Origin: Roseibium aestuarii
GTDB taxonomy: Bacteria > Pseudomonadota > Alphaproteobacteria > Rhizobiales > Stappiaceae
Direction of reading: 5' to 3'
Assembly: GCF_008477545.1 (NCBI RefSeq)
Contig: NZ_VORA01000002.1
Location: 186,001 to 250,000, forward strand
DNA length: 64,000 nucleotides
Positions within the stretch are counted from its first letter, which is position 1. Each line of letters opens with the position of its first letter. Below are positions 63,855-64,000 of the stretch, piece by piece. A program made the position numbers and the translations under genes. The notes below the pieces were generated by a model. That model was not told where the DNA came from and searched no databases. It saw only the letters and a list, made by a program, of their open reading frames with translations.

Positions 63855-64000
63855 TCAGATCTGCATCCGCATGATTTCCTCATAGGCCGCGATGACCTTG
63901 TCGCGCACGGTGACCATGGTCTCCAGGGCCGTCTCGGTCTCGGCAATGGCCGTCACCACGTCGACGACGTCCATCCTACCTTCCATCAAGCCGATCGCCT
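63855..64000 (-). CDS. fliE: Flagellar hook-basal body protein FliE (C-terminal part; cut by window edge)
   Basis: The last 48 or so residues are seen, ending VIAAYEEIMRMQI, after DVVTAIAETETALETMVTVRDK. This C-terminal pattern is characteristic of FliE, the adapter between the MS ring and the rod. The gene continues beyond 64000. It starts the fliE-fliQ-fliR-flhB series. Confidence 0.9.
   Translation of the reverse strand, partial: AIGLMEGRMDVVDVVTAIAETETALETMVTVRDKVIAAYEEIMRMQI

Overview
The window is GC-rich and gene-dense, with no rRNA, tRNA, CRISPR array, prophage or insertion sequence that I can see. It looks like the chromosome of an alphaproteobacterium of the Hyphomicrobiales (Rhizobiales). 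Pointers are CckA, a DUF1476 (ATP synthase zeta-type) protein, DUF1127 and BA14K proteins, a separate PurS with a 35-residue membrane ORF before purQ, and a GTTC-N7-GTTC (alphaproteobacterial LexA) box upstream of recA. A marine, Stappiaceae-like genus is my guess; the sequence alone does not prove it.

Layout. 1-2647 (minus): branched-chain amino-acid ABC genes livH-livM-livG, with livG cut by the window edge. 3.2-4.8 kb: a flavin reductase and a P1-family N-terminal-nucleophile hydrolase. 4.9-10.4 kb: an amino-acid catabolic group made of a fused indolepyruvate:ferredoxin oxidoreductase, a divergent Lrp/AsnC regulator and a DadA-like FAD oxidoreductase. 10.5-13.3 kb: a bile-acid-symporter-like permease, a secreted DUF2259 protein and rpe. 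13.4-15.4 kb (minus): four small, poorly characterised genes, one with a C-terminal XRE helix-turn-helix. 15.6-20.8 kb: purB, a metallophosphatase, two tandem BA14K proteins, an RBBP9-type hydrolase and an HpcH/HpaI aldolase.

20.9-31.9 kb is the purine block: DUF1476, purC, a lipoprotein, purS, a 35-aa membrane protein, purQ and DUF2164, then purL-bolA-grxD. Between purQ and purL sit an AraC regulator, a DUF1127 protein, a divergent MocR regulator and a Ca2+/Na+ antiporter. 32-40 kb is mostly housekeeping (ttcA, rpsD, murI, trmJ, icd) plus an EAL-CBS-GGDEF protein. 40.7-45.4 kb: a Na/Pi cotransporter-PhoU fusion, a cyclic-nucleotide-gated K+ channel and a degenerate GGDEF membrane protein. 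45.4-52.1 kb: alaS, recA with an SOS box, and the pseudouridine degradation pair psuK-psuG. 52.2-52.6 kb is a cluster of extragenic palindromes. 52.6-56.4 kb: a TonB-dependent receptor followed by a di-haem cytochrome c peroxidase. 56.7-58.9 kb: a coiled-coil protein and a lipoprotein. 58.96-64 kb (minus): cckA, then the flagellar export genes fliE (partial), fliQ, fliR and flhB.

Most genes are conserved. The less explained signals are the receptor-peroxidase pair, the hairpin that may hide the start site of the lipoprotein inside the pur cluster, the 15-bp tandem repeats beside the K+-channel start codon, the repeated GGTGACA sites in the MocR/DUF1127 divergent promoter, and the XRE/small-membrane-protein cluster.
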